DNA from: Bacteroidota bacterium
GTDB lineage: Bacteria; Bacteroidota; Bacteroidia; Chitinophagales; Chitinophagaceae
DNA length: 64,000 nucleotides
Direction: 5' to 3'
Assembly: GCA_023430465.1 (NCBI GenBank)
Contig: JAEZAM010000049.1
Coordinates: 1 to 64,000 of the forward strand
Part shown: piece by piece, positions 34,160-42,272 of the stretch
Layout: each line of letters begins with the position of its first letter
How positions within the stretch are numbered: the stretch's first letter is position 1
The notes under the pieces: generated by a model
What the model was told of the DNA's origin: nothing
Database searches by the model: none
Seen by the model: only the letters and a program-made list of their open reading frames with translations
Made by a program: the position numbers and the translations under genes

Positions 34160-35563
34160 TCAACGCTTGACTATCTGGGCAACCAGATCCGCTTCTGTGG
34201 CCACCTTGTTTCCGACGTAGACGGTTCCTTTCATTTCACAGATTCCCCGGCGGATTGGAGCGGCCAGTTCCATTTTCAGGAGCATGGTATCCCCCGGGCG
34301 AACCATTTGCTTGAACTTGCAGTTATCGATCTTGAGGAAATAAGTATCATACTGACCGTCGCCGCTAAGATTGATCGCCAGGATACCGCCGCATTGCGCC
34401 AGCGCTTCAATCTGGAGTACGCCGGGCATTACAGGGTTGCCGGGGAAATGCCCCTGGAAAAACCATTCATTGAATGTCACGTTTTTCACCCCGATGATTT
34501 GTGTATCGCTCAGTTCGATGATCTTATCCACCAGCAGGAATGGGAAGCGATGTGGTAATTTTTTTTCAATATAGCTGAGATCATAAATGGGCGGCAGGGT
34601 AGGATCGTATGTTGGTACCCCCTTAATGCGTTTATTTTTCAGGATATATTGCTTGATCTTGCGCGCAAATTCCACGTTGGAACTATGGCCGGGCCGGTTG
34701 GCGATGATCCGTCCTTTGATCGGGTAGCCGATCAGCGCCAGGTCTCCAACCACGTCCAGCAATTTATGTCGGGCAGGTTCATTGGGGAATCGGAGTTCAA
34801 GATTATTGAGATAGCCTTCGCTTTTTACTTCGATGTTGTCTTTCTTGAAGATTTTCTTCAGCCGCTCCATTTCTTTACCATCCACCGGCTTGTCAACGAT
34901 CACGATCGCATTGTTCACATCTCCGCCCTTGATCAGGTTGTGATCGAGGAGCATTTCCAGTTCATGCAGGAAAACAAATGTGCGGCTGTTCGCGATCTCC
35001 TGTTTGAATTCGGTCATTTTCCGGAGTTGCGCATGCTGGGTTCCAAGTACCGGTGAATTGAAATCAATCAGCGTGGTTACCTGGTACTCCAGGGCAGGCA
35101 TGATAACCATTTCCACCCGTTTTACTTCGTCATAGTGATAGATATTTTCATCGATGCTGTACCAGACCTTGGCTGCATCCTGCTCTACCACGCCCACCTG
35201 CTCGATCATTTCCACAAAAGGCTCGGAGCTTCCGTCCATGATCGGCATTTCGGGGCCGTTGATCTCAATCAGGCAGTTATCCACTCCCATGCCCACCAGT
35301 GCGGCCAGCACATGCTCCACCGTGCTCACCCTGGCGCCGTTCGCCTCGAGTGTGGTACCCCGGCTGGTATCCGTTACCAGATCGCAATCGGCTTTTATCA
35401 CGGGCTGTCCCGGCATGTCGATGCGTTGAAACTGGAAACCAAACCCCGGGCTGGCAGGCTTCAGTGTCAGGTCGGCCATGATGCCGGTGTGAAGGCCGGT
35501 GCCTGAAATCGTAGCAGGTGCTTTGAGGGTATGCTGTTTATCAGGGTTGAAGTTCGTACTCAT
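34160..35563 (-). CDS. lpxC-fabZ: bifunctional LpxC deacetylase / FabZ dehydratase
   Basis: 467 aa, the fused form known from Bacteroidetes. The N-terminal LpxC part (1 to about 310) has the zinc/catalytic residues in STVEHVLAALVGMGVDN, GPEMPIMDGSSEPFVE and ARHKLLDVVGDLALIG; it removes the acetyl group from UDP-3-O-acyl-GlcNAc, the committed step of lipid A synthesis. The C-terminal FabZ hotdog domain (about 320-467) has LPHRFPFLLVDKI and GHFPGNPVMPGVLQIEALAQ; it dehydrates 3-hydroxyacyl-ACP. A TATCTTTG element lies at 35583-35590, next to a hexamer array. Start ATG MSTNFNPDKQ. It follows lpxD on the same strand. Confidence 0.96.
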   Translation of the reverse strand: MSTNFNPDKQHTLKAPATISGTGLHTGIMADLTLKPASPGFGFQFQRIDMPGQPVIKADCDLVTDTSRGTTLEANGARVSTVEHVLAALVGMGVDNCLIEINGPEMPIMDGSSEPFVEMIEQVGVVEQDAAKVWYSIDENIYHYDEVKRVEMVIMPALEYQVTTLIDFNSPVLGTQHAQLRKMTEFKQEIANSRTFVFLHELEMLLDHNLIKGGDVNNAIVIVDKPVDGKEMERLKKIFKKDNIEVKSEGYLNNLELRFPNEPARHKLLDVVGDLALIGYPIKGRIIANRPGHSSNVEFARKIKQYILKNKRIKGVPTYDPTLPPIYDLSYIEKKLPHRFPFLLVDKIIELSDTQIIGVKNVTFNEWFFQGHFPGNPVMPGVLQIEALAQCGGILAINLSGDGQYDTYFLKIDNCKFKQMVRPGDTMLLKMELAAPIRRGICEMKGTVYVGNKVATEADLVAQIVKR

Positions 35564-35582
35564 GCGGATGTTTTAATCGCGG

Positions 35583-35590
35583 CAAAGATA
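35583..35590 (-). promoter_or_regulatory. Bacteroidetes -7 element TATCTTTG (lpxC-fabZ)
   Basis: Exact TAnnTTTG match on the minus strand, 19 bases before the ATG. The hexamer array occupies the next 35 bases upstream, exactly where the -33 box should be; no TTG is found there on this strand. Confidence 0.55.
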
Positions 35591-35594
35591 GGGT

Positions 35595-35625
35595 GGTTGA
35601 GGTTGAGGTTAAGGTTGAGGTTGAG
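35595..35625. repeat. (GGTTRA)n hexamer array
   Basis: Five tandem units, GGTTGA four times and GGTTAA once. Same hexamer as the arrays at 45831-45867 and, inverted, at 46331-46360. Confidence 0.9.
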
Positions 35626-35630
35626 ATGTG

Positions 35631-35665
35631 CACTCCACACTCCACCCTTCACACTCCGCACTCAT
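35631..35665. repeat. (CACTCCR)n heptamer array overlapping lpxD stop
   Basis: Units CACTCCA, CACTCCA, CCCTTCA, CACTCCG, CACTCAT. The last unit contains the lpxD stop codon (35662-35664, minus strand). GCACTCA-TTTTT-TGAGTGC at 35658-35676 can fold into a 7-bp hairpin across the stop. Confidence 0.85.
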
Positions 35666-36696
35666 TTTTTGAGTGCCTCTACGATCGCTTCCAGCTCCTT
35701 TACTCGTTTTTCCAGATCAGGCAGCTTTCGCGTAACAGCCTGGCTGCGGAGGGCCGATGTATAATCGTATGCAGGCGAACCTGTGACTGCCTTGCCCGCG
35801 GCAAGTGATTTACTTACGCCGCTTTGCGCATTCACCCGGGCGCCATCGCCGAGCTGTATATGCCCTACGATGCCGGCTTGCCCGCCAATCATGACGCCAT
35901 TGCCGATCTTGGTACTTCCGCTTACACCAGCCTGGGCCGCTATCACTGAGCTGTACCCAATCTCAACGTTGTGCGCGATCTGGATCAGGTTATCCAGTTT
36001 CGCACCTTTCTTGATAGTCGTCGAGCCTATCGTTGCACGGTCGATCGTGGCATTAGCACCAATTTCCACCTGGTCTTCGATCACCACATTTCCGATCTGC
36101 GGAACCTTCTTGAAGCTGCCATCCGGCTGCGGGGCAAAACCAAATCCATCCGATCCGATGACCGTGCCGGCATGAATGCTGATGTTATTGCCAAGCTTGC
36201 AATCGTGATAAATCTTGACGCCGGGATGTATGATGCAATTATTGCCTATCGTCACATTATTACCGATAAACACCTGGGGATAGATCTTCGTGTTGTTGCC
36301 GATCTGTACGTTTTCCCCGATGTACGCGAATGCGCCAACAAATACCTGCTCCCCGTATTTCGCCGACTCCGCGATATAACTGGGCTGTTGTATACCGGAC
36401 AGTTGCTGCTGCATCATATTCTGATAGGTGGATAACAGCGTGGCAAAAGCCGTATATGCATCCGGCACCCTGATCAGGGTCGCGGAAACCGGTTGTTTTA
36501 GTTCATAGGCATCATTCAGGATGATAATGCCTGCACCGGATGTATAAAGGAACTCCTCGTATTTTGGATTAGCCAGGAAACTGAGCTGACCGGCTGAGGC
36601 CTCTTCTATTTTTCCAAAAGAAGAAACGGCAGCAGTTGCATCGCCTTCTATCTTTCCGTTTATAATGGTTGCAATCTGTGCTGCAGTAAAGGTCAT
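35662..36696 (-). CDS. lpxD: UDP-3-O-(3-hydroxyacyl)glucosamine N-acyltransferase
   Basis: 344 aa, full length. Residues 1 to about 95 are the uridine-binding LpxD domain. A left-handed beta-helix of hexapeptide repeats follows (IGENVQIGNNTKIYPQVFIG, then CIIHPGVKIYHDCKLG), with the catalytic histidine region in LIQIAHNVEIGYSSVIAAQA. The C-terminus is a helix (PDLEKRVKELEAIVEALKK). It adds the second hydroxyacyl chain in lipid A synthesis. The upstream HD-domain gene ends 36 bases before its ATG, so they are likely one transcript. The stop codon lies in a heptamer array. Confidence 0.96.
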   Translation of the reverse strand: MTFTAAQIATIINGKIEGDATAAVSSFGKIEEASAGQLSFLANPKYEEFLYTSGAGIIILNDAYELKQPVSATLIRVPDAYTAFATLLSTYQNMMQQQLSGIQQPSYIAESAKYGEQVFVGAFAYIGENVQIGNNTKIYPQVFIGNNVTIGNNCIIHPGVKIYHDCKLGNNISIHAGTVIGSDGFGFAPQPDGSFKKVPQIGNVVIEDQVEIGANATIDRATIGSTTIKKGAKLDNLIQIAHNVEIGYSSVIAAQAGVSGSTKIGNGVMIGGQAGIVGHIQLGDGARVNAQSGVSKSLAAGKAVTGSPAYDYTSALRSQAVTRKLPDLEKRVKELEAIVEALKK

Positions 36697-36732
36697 AATG
36701 CTGATTTTTCGCGAGCCATACCGGGTTGAAGG

Positions 36733-37950
36733 TCAGCAGCGATAGTGACAAATGTAATATTTTTTGACGGTGGCGCTGAGGTTCTGCTGGATGAGCGCAT
36801 TATCCACACGGGAGATGTCTTTTACCGTGCCATCTTTGAACAAAATGTTGATACGTTCATCAGCAGGATTGTAGGTGGTATTGGTAGCTATTCCCGTAAA
36901 TACAAAGTAATGCAGGTCTTCTTCGGCAATACCCAGGCAACCCGCCACCTCCAGTTTTTTTGCCTCAAGAAGGCTATCCTCAAACGGTATCGATTGCAGC
37001 CGGACTTTATACAGCCGCCGGTCAATGATGGACCTGCAAAGAATTCGCAGAATATTATCCGGGTGCCAGCACCAGTTCTTGATCGTTGCCATGACGTCAT
37101 GATCATCGAGCCGGCAGAATATCTGCAACACATCTTCTATTTTCTGGTATTCGCCGGGATTCTTCATGATGTTGTCCATCACCTGTGATGCAGCGATGAC
37201 AGGCTCACCTTTCATCAGGAGCTCCTTTGCGCGCCGGATGATCTTCACGAGCATCATCTCCGCGCCCAGGACGGTTTTGTGCAGGTAGACCTGCCAGTAC
37301 ATAAGGCGACGGCTGACTAGAAATTTTTCTATGGAATAGATCGCTTTCTCCTCCACCACCAGGTCGCCATTCTTTACCGTCAGCATCTTGATAATGCGGT
37401 CATAACCAATCACACCCTCCGCAACCCCCGTGAAAAAGCTGTCCCTGTTCAGGTAATCCATACGATCCACGTCCAGTTGCCCGGAAACAAGCTGGTGTAA
37501 GAACCGTTTTGGGTATTGGTCGGTGAATATTGCAATGGCTGTAGACAGTTCGCCCCCAAACTCTTCATTCAGTTCTTTCATGATGAGCAGCGAGATCTGC
37601 TCATGGTGAATGCCGGGTATCAGTTCATTTTCCAGTGCATGGGAAAATGGACCATGTCCGGCATCATGCAGTAGTATCGCGATCTTTGCGCCCAGCTCTT
37701 CTTCACGGGTAATGGGAATCCCTTTTCCGCGCAGTTCTTCGAGGGCCGTACACATGAGATGATATGCACCGAGTGAATGATGGAGACGGGAATGTACAGC
37801 GCCCGGATAGATAAGATGGGCAAATGCCATTTGGTGAATATTCCGCAAACGCTGGTAGTAGGGATGTGAAATTATTTGCAGGATCAGTGGATGATCGATG
37901 GTAATGAAACCATAGACGGGGTCATTGATGATCTTTCGCACTGAAGACAT
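36733..37950 (-). CDS. HD-domain phosphohydrolase (dGTPase-like)
   Basis: 405 aa. The metal-binding HD motif is complete: HSRLHHSLGAYHL (first histidine), LLHDAGHGPFSHALE (HD) and a distal aspartate in LDVDRMDYLNRDSFFTG. The pattern YQRLRNIHQMAFAHLIYPGAVHSR is typical of SAMHD1/dGTPase-like proteins, which hydrolyse dNTPs to nucleosides and triphosphate; the true substrate of this branch is not known. It sits upstream of lpxD, a gene order I know from other Bacteroidetes. A TATTTTTG element at 37992-37999 drives it, back to back with that of porX. Confidence 0.9.
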   Translation of the reverse strand: MSSVRKIINDPVYGFITIDHPLILQIISHPYYQRLRNIHQMAFAHLIYPGAVHSRLHHSLGAYHLMCTALEELRGKGIPITREEELGAKIAILLHDAGHGPFSHALENELIPGIHHEQISLLIMKELNEEFGGELSTAIAIFTDQYPKRFLHQLVSGQLDVDRMDYLNRDSFFTGVAEGVIGYDRIIKMLTVKNGDLVVEEKAIYSIEKFLVSRRLMYWQVYLHKTVLGAEMMLVKIIRRAKELLMKGEPVIAASQVMDNIMKNPGEYQKIEDVLQIFCRLDDHDVMATIKNWCWHPDNILRILCRSIIDRRLYKVRLQSIPFEDSLLEAKKLEVAGCLGIAEEDLHYFVFTGIATNTTYNPADERINILFKDGTVKDISRVDNALIQQNLSATVKKYYICHYRC

Positions 37951-37991
37951 GTACTGTTGCGTTTTTGTTAAGGCCCGGGAAGGGCAGGCGA

Positions 37992-37999
37992 CAAAAATA
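37992..37999 (-). promoter_or_regulatory. Bacteroidetes -7 element TATTTTTG (HD-lpxD operon)
   Basis: Exact match on the minus strand 41 bases before the ATG at 37950. The porX element on the other strand starts 21 bases away. Confidence 0.5.
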
Positions 38000-38020
38000 C
38001 AATAGCAGGCTTTAAAAAGC

Positions 38021-38028
38021 TATTTTTG
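38021..38028 (+). promoter_or_regulatory. Bacteroidetes -7 element TATTTTTG (porX)
   Basis: Exact TAnnTTTG match 76 bases before the porX ATG, giving a leader of about 70 bases. The leader contains GCCTGCCGGCAGGC (38071-38084), a perfect 14-base palindrome. Confidence 0.5.
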
Positions 38029-38104
38029 GAATCTTCCCCCGGCCGGGAAGAGACACAATATAACCGGTTGCCTGCCGGCAGGCTTATAAAAAACACATAA
38101 CAGT

Positions 38105-39661
38105 ATGGCCATTGCAAAGATAATCTGGGTTGATGACGAGATAGAAAGTCTGCAATCACAAAAACTTTTCCTGGAAAATAAAGGCTACGAAGTGCAGACA
38201 TTCACGAATGGATTTGACGCGATCGATTTTGTGAAAGACAATTACGTGGACGTAGTGTTGATCGATGAATCAATGCCGGGCATCACCGGCCTGGAAACCC
38301 TCGCCAAGATCAAAGAGATCAAGCAGGCGCTGCCTGTGGTGCTTATCACAAAGAATGAAACGGAGAACCTGATGGACGATGCCATTGGCTCGCAGATAAG
38401 CGATTACCTGATCAAGCCTGTCAACCCCAACCAGGTCTGGCTCAGCCTGAAGAAGATCATCGATAACAAGCGCCTTGTTGCGGAAAAAACGACAACGGCC
38501 TACCAGCAACAGTTTCGTAACCTGTTCATGGCACTCAACAGTAATCCCGATTACAACGAGTGGATGGATATTTATAAAAAGCTTGTGTACTGGGAACTGG
38601 AGATGCAGAAAAGTGACAGCCCCGAGATGCAGGAGGTGCTGCAAAGCCAGAAGGGTGAGGCCAACACCGAATTTTTCAAATTCGTTTCAAGAAATTATTC
38701 GAAATGGGTAAATCCGAAATCAACCGAGGGGCCGGTGATGAGCCACTCGCTTTTCAAATTCAAAGTGTTGCCGCATCTTGAAAAAGGTACACCGCTGTTC
38801 TTTATCCTGGTGGATAATCTCCGGTTCGACCAATGGCGCGCCATCCAGCCCATCTTCGCCGAATCTTTCCGAATACTCGAAGAAGATAGTTTCTACAGTA
38901 TCCTGCCCACAGCTACTCAGTACGCCCGCAATGCAATCTTTTCCGGTTTACTTCCCGTCGATATTGAAAAACAATTTCCCCAGCAATGGAAAAATGACGA
39001 CGAAGAGGGAGGAAAAAACCTGCATGAGGAGGAATTCCTGCGTGCGCAACTGAAACGATTGGGCAAAGGAGACATTAAAGTTTCGTATACAAAAGTGGTG
39101 AACAACCAGGCCGGTCTTGACCTGGTCAATAACATTCATAACCTGCTGAATAATGACCTGAATGTGATTGTCTACAATTTCGTGGACATGCTCAGTCATG
39201 CACGTACGGAAATGGAAGTGCTGAAAGAACTGGCTGGTGACGAAATGAGCTACCGGAGTCTTACTGTGAGCTGGTTTGAGCATTCACCTCTTTACCAGGC
39301 GTTGAAAAAAATAGCCGACAAGAAGATTCGCATCGTGATGGCGACGGATCACGGTAGTGTGCGGGTGAAGACGCCATACAAAGTGGTGGGGGATAAGCAA
39401 ACCACTACCAACCTGCGGTATAAGCATGGCCGTAATCTGAATTATGAAGCAAAAGAGGTCCTGGCATTCCGGGATCCGAAAGAAGCGGGGCTGCCCGTGC
39501 CTACTGTGAATTCGTCCTATATTTTTGCCAAGGAAGACAGCTTCCTGTGCTATCCCAATAATTACAACTACTACGTTAACTATTATCGCAATACATTTCA
39601 GCATGGCGGTGTGAGCCTGGAGGAAATGATCGTTCCGGTGATCAAGATGCAGAGCAAATAA
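38105..39661 (+). CDS. porX: PorX, T9SS response regulator with PglZ phosphodiesterase domain
   Basis: 518 aa, the length of PorX. The receiver domain (1-125) has the acidic pair Asp10-Asp11, phospho-acceptor Asp54 (LIDESMPG) and a conserved lysine in LIKPVNP. A helical linker leads to a PglZ/alkaline phosphatase-like domain from about residue 200, with metal-ligand candidates in FFILVDNLRFDQWR and ATDHGSVRVK, and a threonine in PTATQYARNA where the nucleophile is expected. In Porphyromonas gingivalis PorX, activated by PorY, controls T9SS genes, and its PglZ domain cleaves cyclic oligonucleotides. PorY is not in this window. Two T9SS cargo genes are at 25107 and 30574. Confidence 0.93.
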   Translation: MAIAKIIWVDDEIESLQSQKLFLENKGYEVQTFTNGFDAIDFVKDNYVDVVLIDESMPGITGLETLAKIKEIKQALPVVLITKNETENLMDDAIGSQISDYLIKPVNPNQVWLSLKKIIDNKRLVAEKTTTAYQQQFRNLFMALNSNPDYNEWMDIYKKLVYWELEMQKSDSPEMQEVLQSQKGEANTEFFKFVSRNYSKWVNPKSTEGPVMSHSLFKFKVLPHLEKGTPLFFILVDNLRFDQWRAIQPIFAESFRILEEDSFYSILPTATQYARNAIFSGLLPVDIEKQFPQQWKNDDEEGGKNLHEEEFLRAQLKRLGKGDIKVSYTKVVNNQAGLDLVNNIHNLLNNDLNVIVYNFVDMLSHARTEMEVLKELAGDEMSYRSLTVSWFEHSPLYQALKKIADKKIRIVMATDHGSVRVKTPYKVVGDKQTTTNLRYKHGRNLNYEAKEVLAFRDPKEAGLPVPTVNSSYIFAKEDSFLCYPNNYNYYVNYYRNTFQHGGVSLEEMIVPVIKMQSK

Positions 39662-39728
39662 CGGTTTGGCGTGGGTGCATTGTGGAAAAGTCGTGAATTG
39701 ACAAGCGGTCGCATAGCGTTGCTGCGCT

Positions 39729-39736
39729 TAAATTTG
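39729..39736 (+). promoter_or_regulatory. Bacteroidetes -7 element TAAATTTG (gene at 39777)
   Basis: Exact TAnnTTTG match 41 bases before the ATG at 39777. Confidence 0.45.
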
Positions 39737-39776
39737 CGAAGGAAAAACGGCCAGATCGGCCGCTCCGAAATTTAGC

Positions 39777-40052
39777 ATGAAATACACTCAATCCACTCTT
39801 GATAAATTAGAGAATATCGCCAGCCAGTCGGGTTATGTACTCCGCTATGAGCGTGGTTCGTTTCAGAGCGGCTACTGTATCCTGGAGGAGCGCAAGGTGA
39901 TCGTGCTGAATAAATTCCTTCCCATCGAAGGCCGGATCAATACCCTGGCCGATATCATACCCCAGCTCGAGATCAATACGGACGTCCTGACGGATGACCT
40001 GAAAAAACTTTACCTGGACATCGTTTCCCGCGTCGAGACAAAGGAAGGCTGA
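39777..40052 (+). CDS. 91-aa conserved hypothetical protein
   Basis: 91 aa, soluble. An N-terminal helix (STLDKLENIASQSGYVLRYE) is followed by two beta strands (GYCILEERKVIVLNKFLPIE) and two C-terminal helices (INTLADIIPQLE; DVLTDDLKKLYLDIVSRVE). The RGSFQSGYCILEERKVIVLN segment looks like a conserved core. I believe similar proteins are common in Bacteroidetes, but no function is known to me. It lies 50 bases before the PhnP-like gene, which has its own -7 element, so co-transcription is possible but not required. Confidence 0.8.
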   Translation: MKYTQSTLDKLENIASQSGYVLRYERGSFQSGYCILEERKVIVLNKFLPIEGRINTLADIIPQLEINTDVLTDDLKKLYLDIVSRVETKEG

Positions 40053-40076
40053 ACGGAATCGTAGGCATTGTTTCCG

Positions 40077-40084
40077 TATTTTTG
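40077..40084 (+). promoter_or_regulatory. Bacteroidetes -7 element TATTTTTG (PhnP-like gene)
   Basis: Exact TAnnTTTG match. It favours the TTG start at 40103 over the in-frame TTG at 40082 and GTG at 40088, which fall in or too near the element. Confidence 0.5.
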
Positions 40085-40102
40085 ATTGTGTCTTTATCCC
40101 AA

Positions 40103-40864
40103 TTGACAATTCGTTTCCTTGGAACAGGAACCAGCAGCGGCGTGCCGATGATAGGTTGCGACTGCGAGGTCTGCAGGTCGGAAGACCGGCGTGACAATCG
40201 CTTACGTTCCAGCATACTCGTGAGTTCTTCCACAACTACGATCGTGGTGGACACCGGACCTGATTTTCGCTACCAGATGCTGCGAACAAACACCCGCCAC
40301 CTGGATGCTGTGTTGTTCACTCATCCGCATAAAGATCACATAGCCGGCCTGGATGATATCCGTGCATTCAATTTTTTTTCACAAAAAGCCATGGAGATAT
40401 ATGCTGATTCCATGACGGAGGAAGCACTGCGCCGTGATTTCTATTACGCCTTCAGCGATACACGGTACCCGGGTATACCCGAACTTGATCTGCACACCAT
40501 CGGCCATGAGCCGTTTATGATAGGGGATATTCCCATCACCCCCATCCTGGTATGGCACCTGCGCATGCCCGTGATGGCTTATCGTTTTGGCGACTTCACC
40601 TACATCACAGATGCAAACCGCGTGGAGCCGCAAGAGTTGGCGAAGATCCGGGGAAGCAGGGTCCTGGTGGTAAATGCACTTCGGAAAGAGACACATGTTT
40701 CTCATTTTACCCTGAACGAAGCGATCGCATTGACGAGGGAAGCAGGGGTGGAGGAAGCCTATTTCACCCATATATCCCATCAGTTAGGCTTGCATGCACA
40801 GGTGGAGGGAGAACTCCCGGCAGGGATGCACCTGGCGTATGATGGGTTGGAGCTCACGATTTAA
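40103..40864 (+). CDS. PhnP-like MBL-fold phosphodiesterase
   Basis: 253 aa from the TTG start that gives MTIRFLGTGTSSGVPMIGC, which matches the usual N-terminus of this family. CDCEVC after it is the structural zinc-binding cysteine cluster of PhnP-type proteins. The catalytic metal motif is THPHKDHIAGLDDIRAFN (HxHxDH). Further ligands are in YITDANRV and FTHISHQLGLH. Family members hydrolyse cyclic phosphates or similar phosphodiesters; there are no phosphonate genes nearby, so a role in phosphonate use is not supported. Earlier GTG and TTG codons are possible starts. Confidence 0.88.
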   Translation: MTIRFLGTGTSSGVPMIGCDCEVCRSEDRRDNRLRSSILVSSSTTTIVVDTGPDFRYQMLRTNTRHLDAVLFTHPHKDHIAGLDDIRAFNFFSQKAMEIYADSMTEEALRRDFYYAFSDTRYPGIPELDLHTIGHEPFMIGDIPITPILVWHLRMPVMAYRFGDFTYITDANRVEPQELAKIRGSRVLVVNALRKETHVSHFTLNEAIALTREAGVEEAYFTHISHQLGLHAQVEGELPAGMHLAYDGLELTI

Positions 40865-40951
40865 GTAGTTCATGTTTTTCTTTCCTGCAAAATCGCAAAG
40901 GAAGCAAAGCGCGCAAACAGGCTTTGCGTTCTTGGCTGTTTTTCTTTTGGG

Positions 40952-40964
40952 CTTTGCGTGAAAC
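40952..40964 (-). repeat. dispersed motif GTTTCACGCAAAG
   Basis: The 13-mer GTTTCACGCAAAG occurs here on the minus strand and again at 45811-45823 on the plus strand, with a shorter TTTCACGCAAA at 42262-42272. The surrounding bases (40893-40965) also contain several CGCAAAG or CTTTGCG units. Confidence 0.6.
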
Positions 40965-40982
40965 CAATTCTCAAACCTGCCA

Positions 40983-41006
40983 GCACTAACACTTGTTAGC
41001 ACTAAC
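40983..41006. promoter_or_regulatory. operator-like repeat upstream of acyl-CoA dehydrogenase
   Basis: GCACTAAC occurs twice (40983-40990 and 40999-41006). Between them CTAACA-CT-TGTTAG is a perfect inverted repeat (40986-40999). This nested arrangement 115 bases before the acyl-CoA dehydrogenase ATG is compatible with a dimeric repressor site. Confidence 0.4.
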
Positions 41007-41121
41007 TTTTTTTTATTATCTTGCACTGCCTTTAACGATTAATTTGCCATGATCAAAAGGTTAGCGGTGTCACTGCCCTCAAAACGCAGGACACCGTTTT
41101 TATCGACACAAATACGTACGC

Positions 41122-42261
41122 ATGAACTTCCAGACCGCTGAAATCACTGAACAGGTAGCGCAGACCGCCCGCGATTTTGCTAACCAGTATATCCGGCCAC
41201 GGGTGATGGAATGGGATGAGACCCAGGAGTTTCCCATCGAAATATTTCGGGAAATGGGCAAGCTGGGCCTGATGGGTGTCCTGGTGCCCGAAGAATACGG
41301 CGGTGCCGGCCTTGGCTATTTTGAATACAAGGCGGTGATCGAAGAAATAGCAAAGGTGTGCGGTTCCATCGGGCTTAGCCTCGCTGCGCATAATTCCCTC
41401 TGCACCGGCCACATGCTGGCTTTTGGAAATGATGAGCAAAAAAAGAAATACCTGCCTGCCCTGGCCACCGCAGAAAGCATCGGTGCCTGGGGTCTGACAG
41501 AAGCCAACACCGGCAGCGATGCAGGTAATATGAAATGCACTGCAGTGAAAGAAGGTGATGAATGGGTCATCAACGGAACAAAAAACTGGATCACGCATGG
41601 TAAAAGCTGCGATGTTGCCGTCGTTATCTGTCGCACCGGCGAGCCACGGACAAAGGATAACTCCACAGCATTCGTCGTTGAAAAAGGCACGGCGGGGTTT
41701 GGTGCAGGGAAAAAAGAAAATAAACTCGGTATGCGCGCCAGCGAAACTGCTGAGATGGTTTTCGACAATTGCCGCATACCCGATGCCAACCGACTCGGCG
41801 CGGTGGGAGAGGGTTTCAAACAAGCTATGAAAGTGCTGGATGGCGGCCGTATTTCCATCGCATCCTTATCACTTGGTATTGCAAAAGGAGCGTATGAAGC
41901 CGCGTTGAAATATTCACAGGAGCGTTACCAGTTTGATAAACCCATTTCCAGTTTCCAGGGGATTTCGTTCAAACTCGCCGACATGGCAACCGAGATCGCC
42001 GCGGCGGAATTACTGACACTGCAGGCATGTGATCTGAAAAACCGGAAGCAGCCAATGACGAAGCAGGCGGCCATGGCAAAATATTACGCGAGCGAAGTTG
42101 CCGTGAAAGTAGCAAATGATGCCGTTCAGGTATTTGGCGGATATGGCTATACCAAAGATTTCCCCGTAGAGAAATATTACCGCGATGCGAAGCTGTGCAC
42201 GATTGGTGAAGGGACAAGCGAGATCCAGAAGATCGTGATCTCAAGAGAAGTTTTGCGGTAA
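41122..42261 (+). CDS. acyl-CoA dehydrogenase (short/branched-chain type)
   Basis: 379 aa, standard length. FAD and substrate motifs are seen in AWGLTEANTGSDAGNM and WITHGKSCDVAVV. The QVFGGYGYTKDFPVEKYYRDAKL segment is a family signature. The C-terminal EGTSEIQKIVISREVL carries the glutamate that in short-chain and butyryl-CoA dehydrogenases abstracts the alpha proton. It oxidises acyl-CoA to enoyl-CoA and passes electrons to ETF in beta-oxidation or branched-chain amino acid breakdown. Monocistronic, preceded by an operator-like repeat, and convergent with the ABC exporter gene. Confidence 0.95.
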   Translation: MNFQTAEITEQVAQTARDFANQYIRPRVMEWDETQEFPIEIFREMGKLGLMGVLVPEEYGGAGLGYFEYKAVIEEIAKVCGSIGLSLAAHNSLCTGHMLAFGNDEQKKKYLPALATAESIGAWGLTEANTGSDAGNMKCTAVKEGDEWVINGTKNWITHGKSCDVAVVICRTGEPRTKDNSTAFVVEKGTAGFGAGKKENKLGMRASETAEMVFDNCRIPDANRLGAVGEGFKQAMKVLDGGRISIASLSLGIAKGAYEAALKYSQERYQFDKPISSFQGISFKLADMATEIAAAELLTLQACDLKNRKQPMTKQAAMAKYYASEVAVKVANDAVQVFGGYGYTKDFPVEKYYRDAKLCTIGEGTSEIQKIVISREVLR

Positions 42262-42272
42262 TTTCACGCAAA

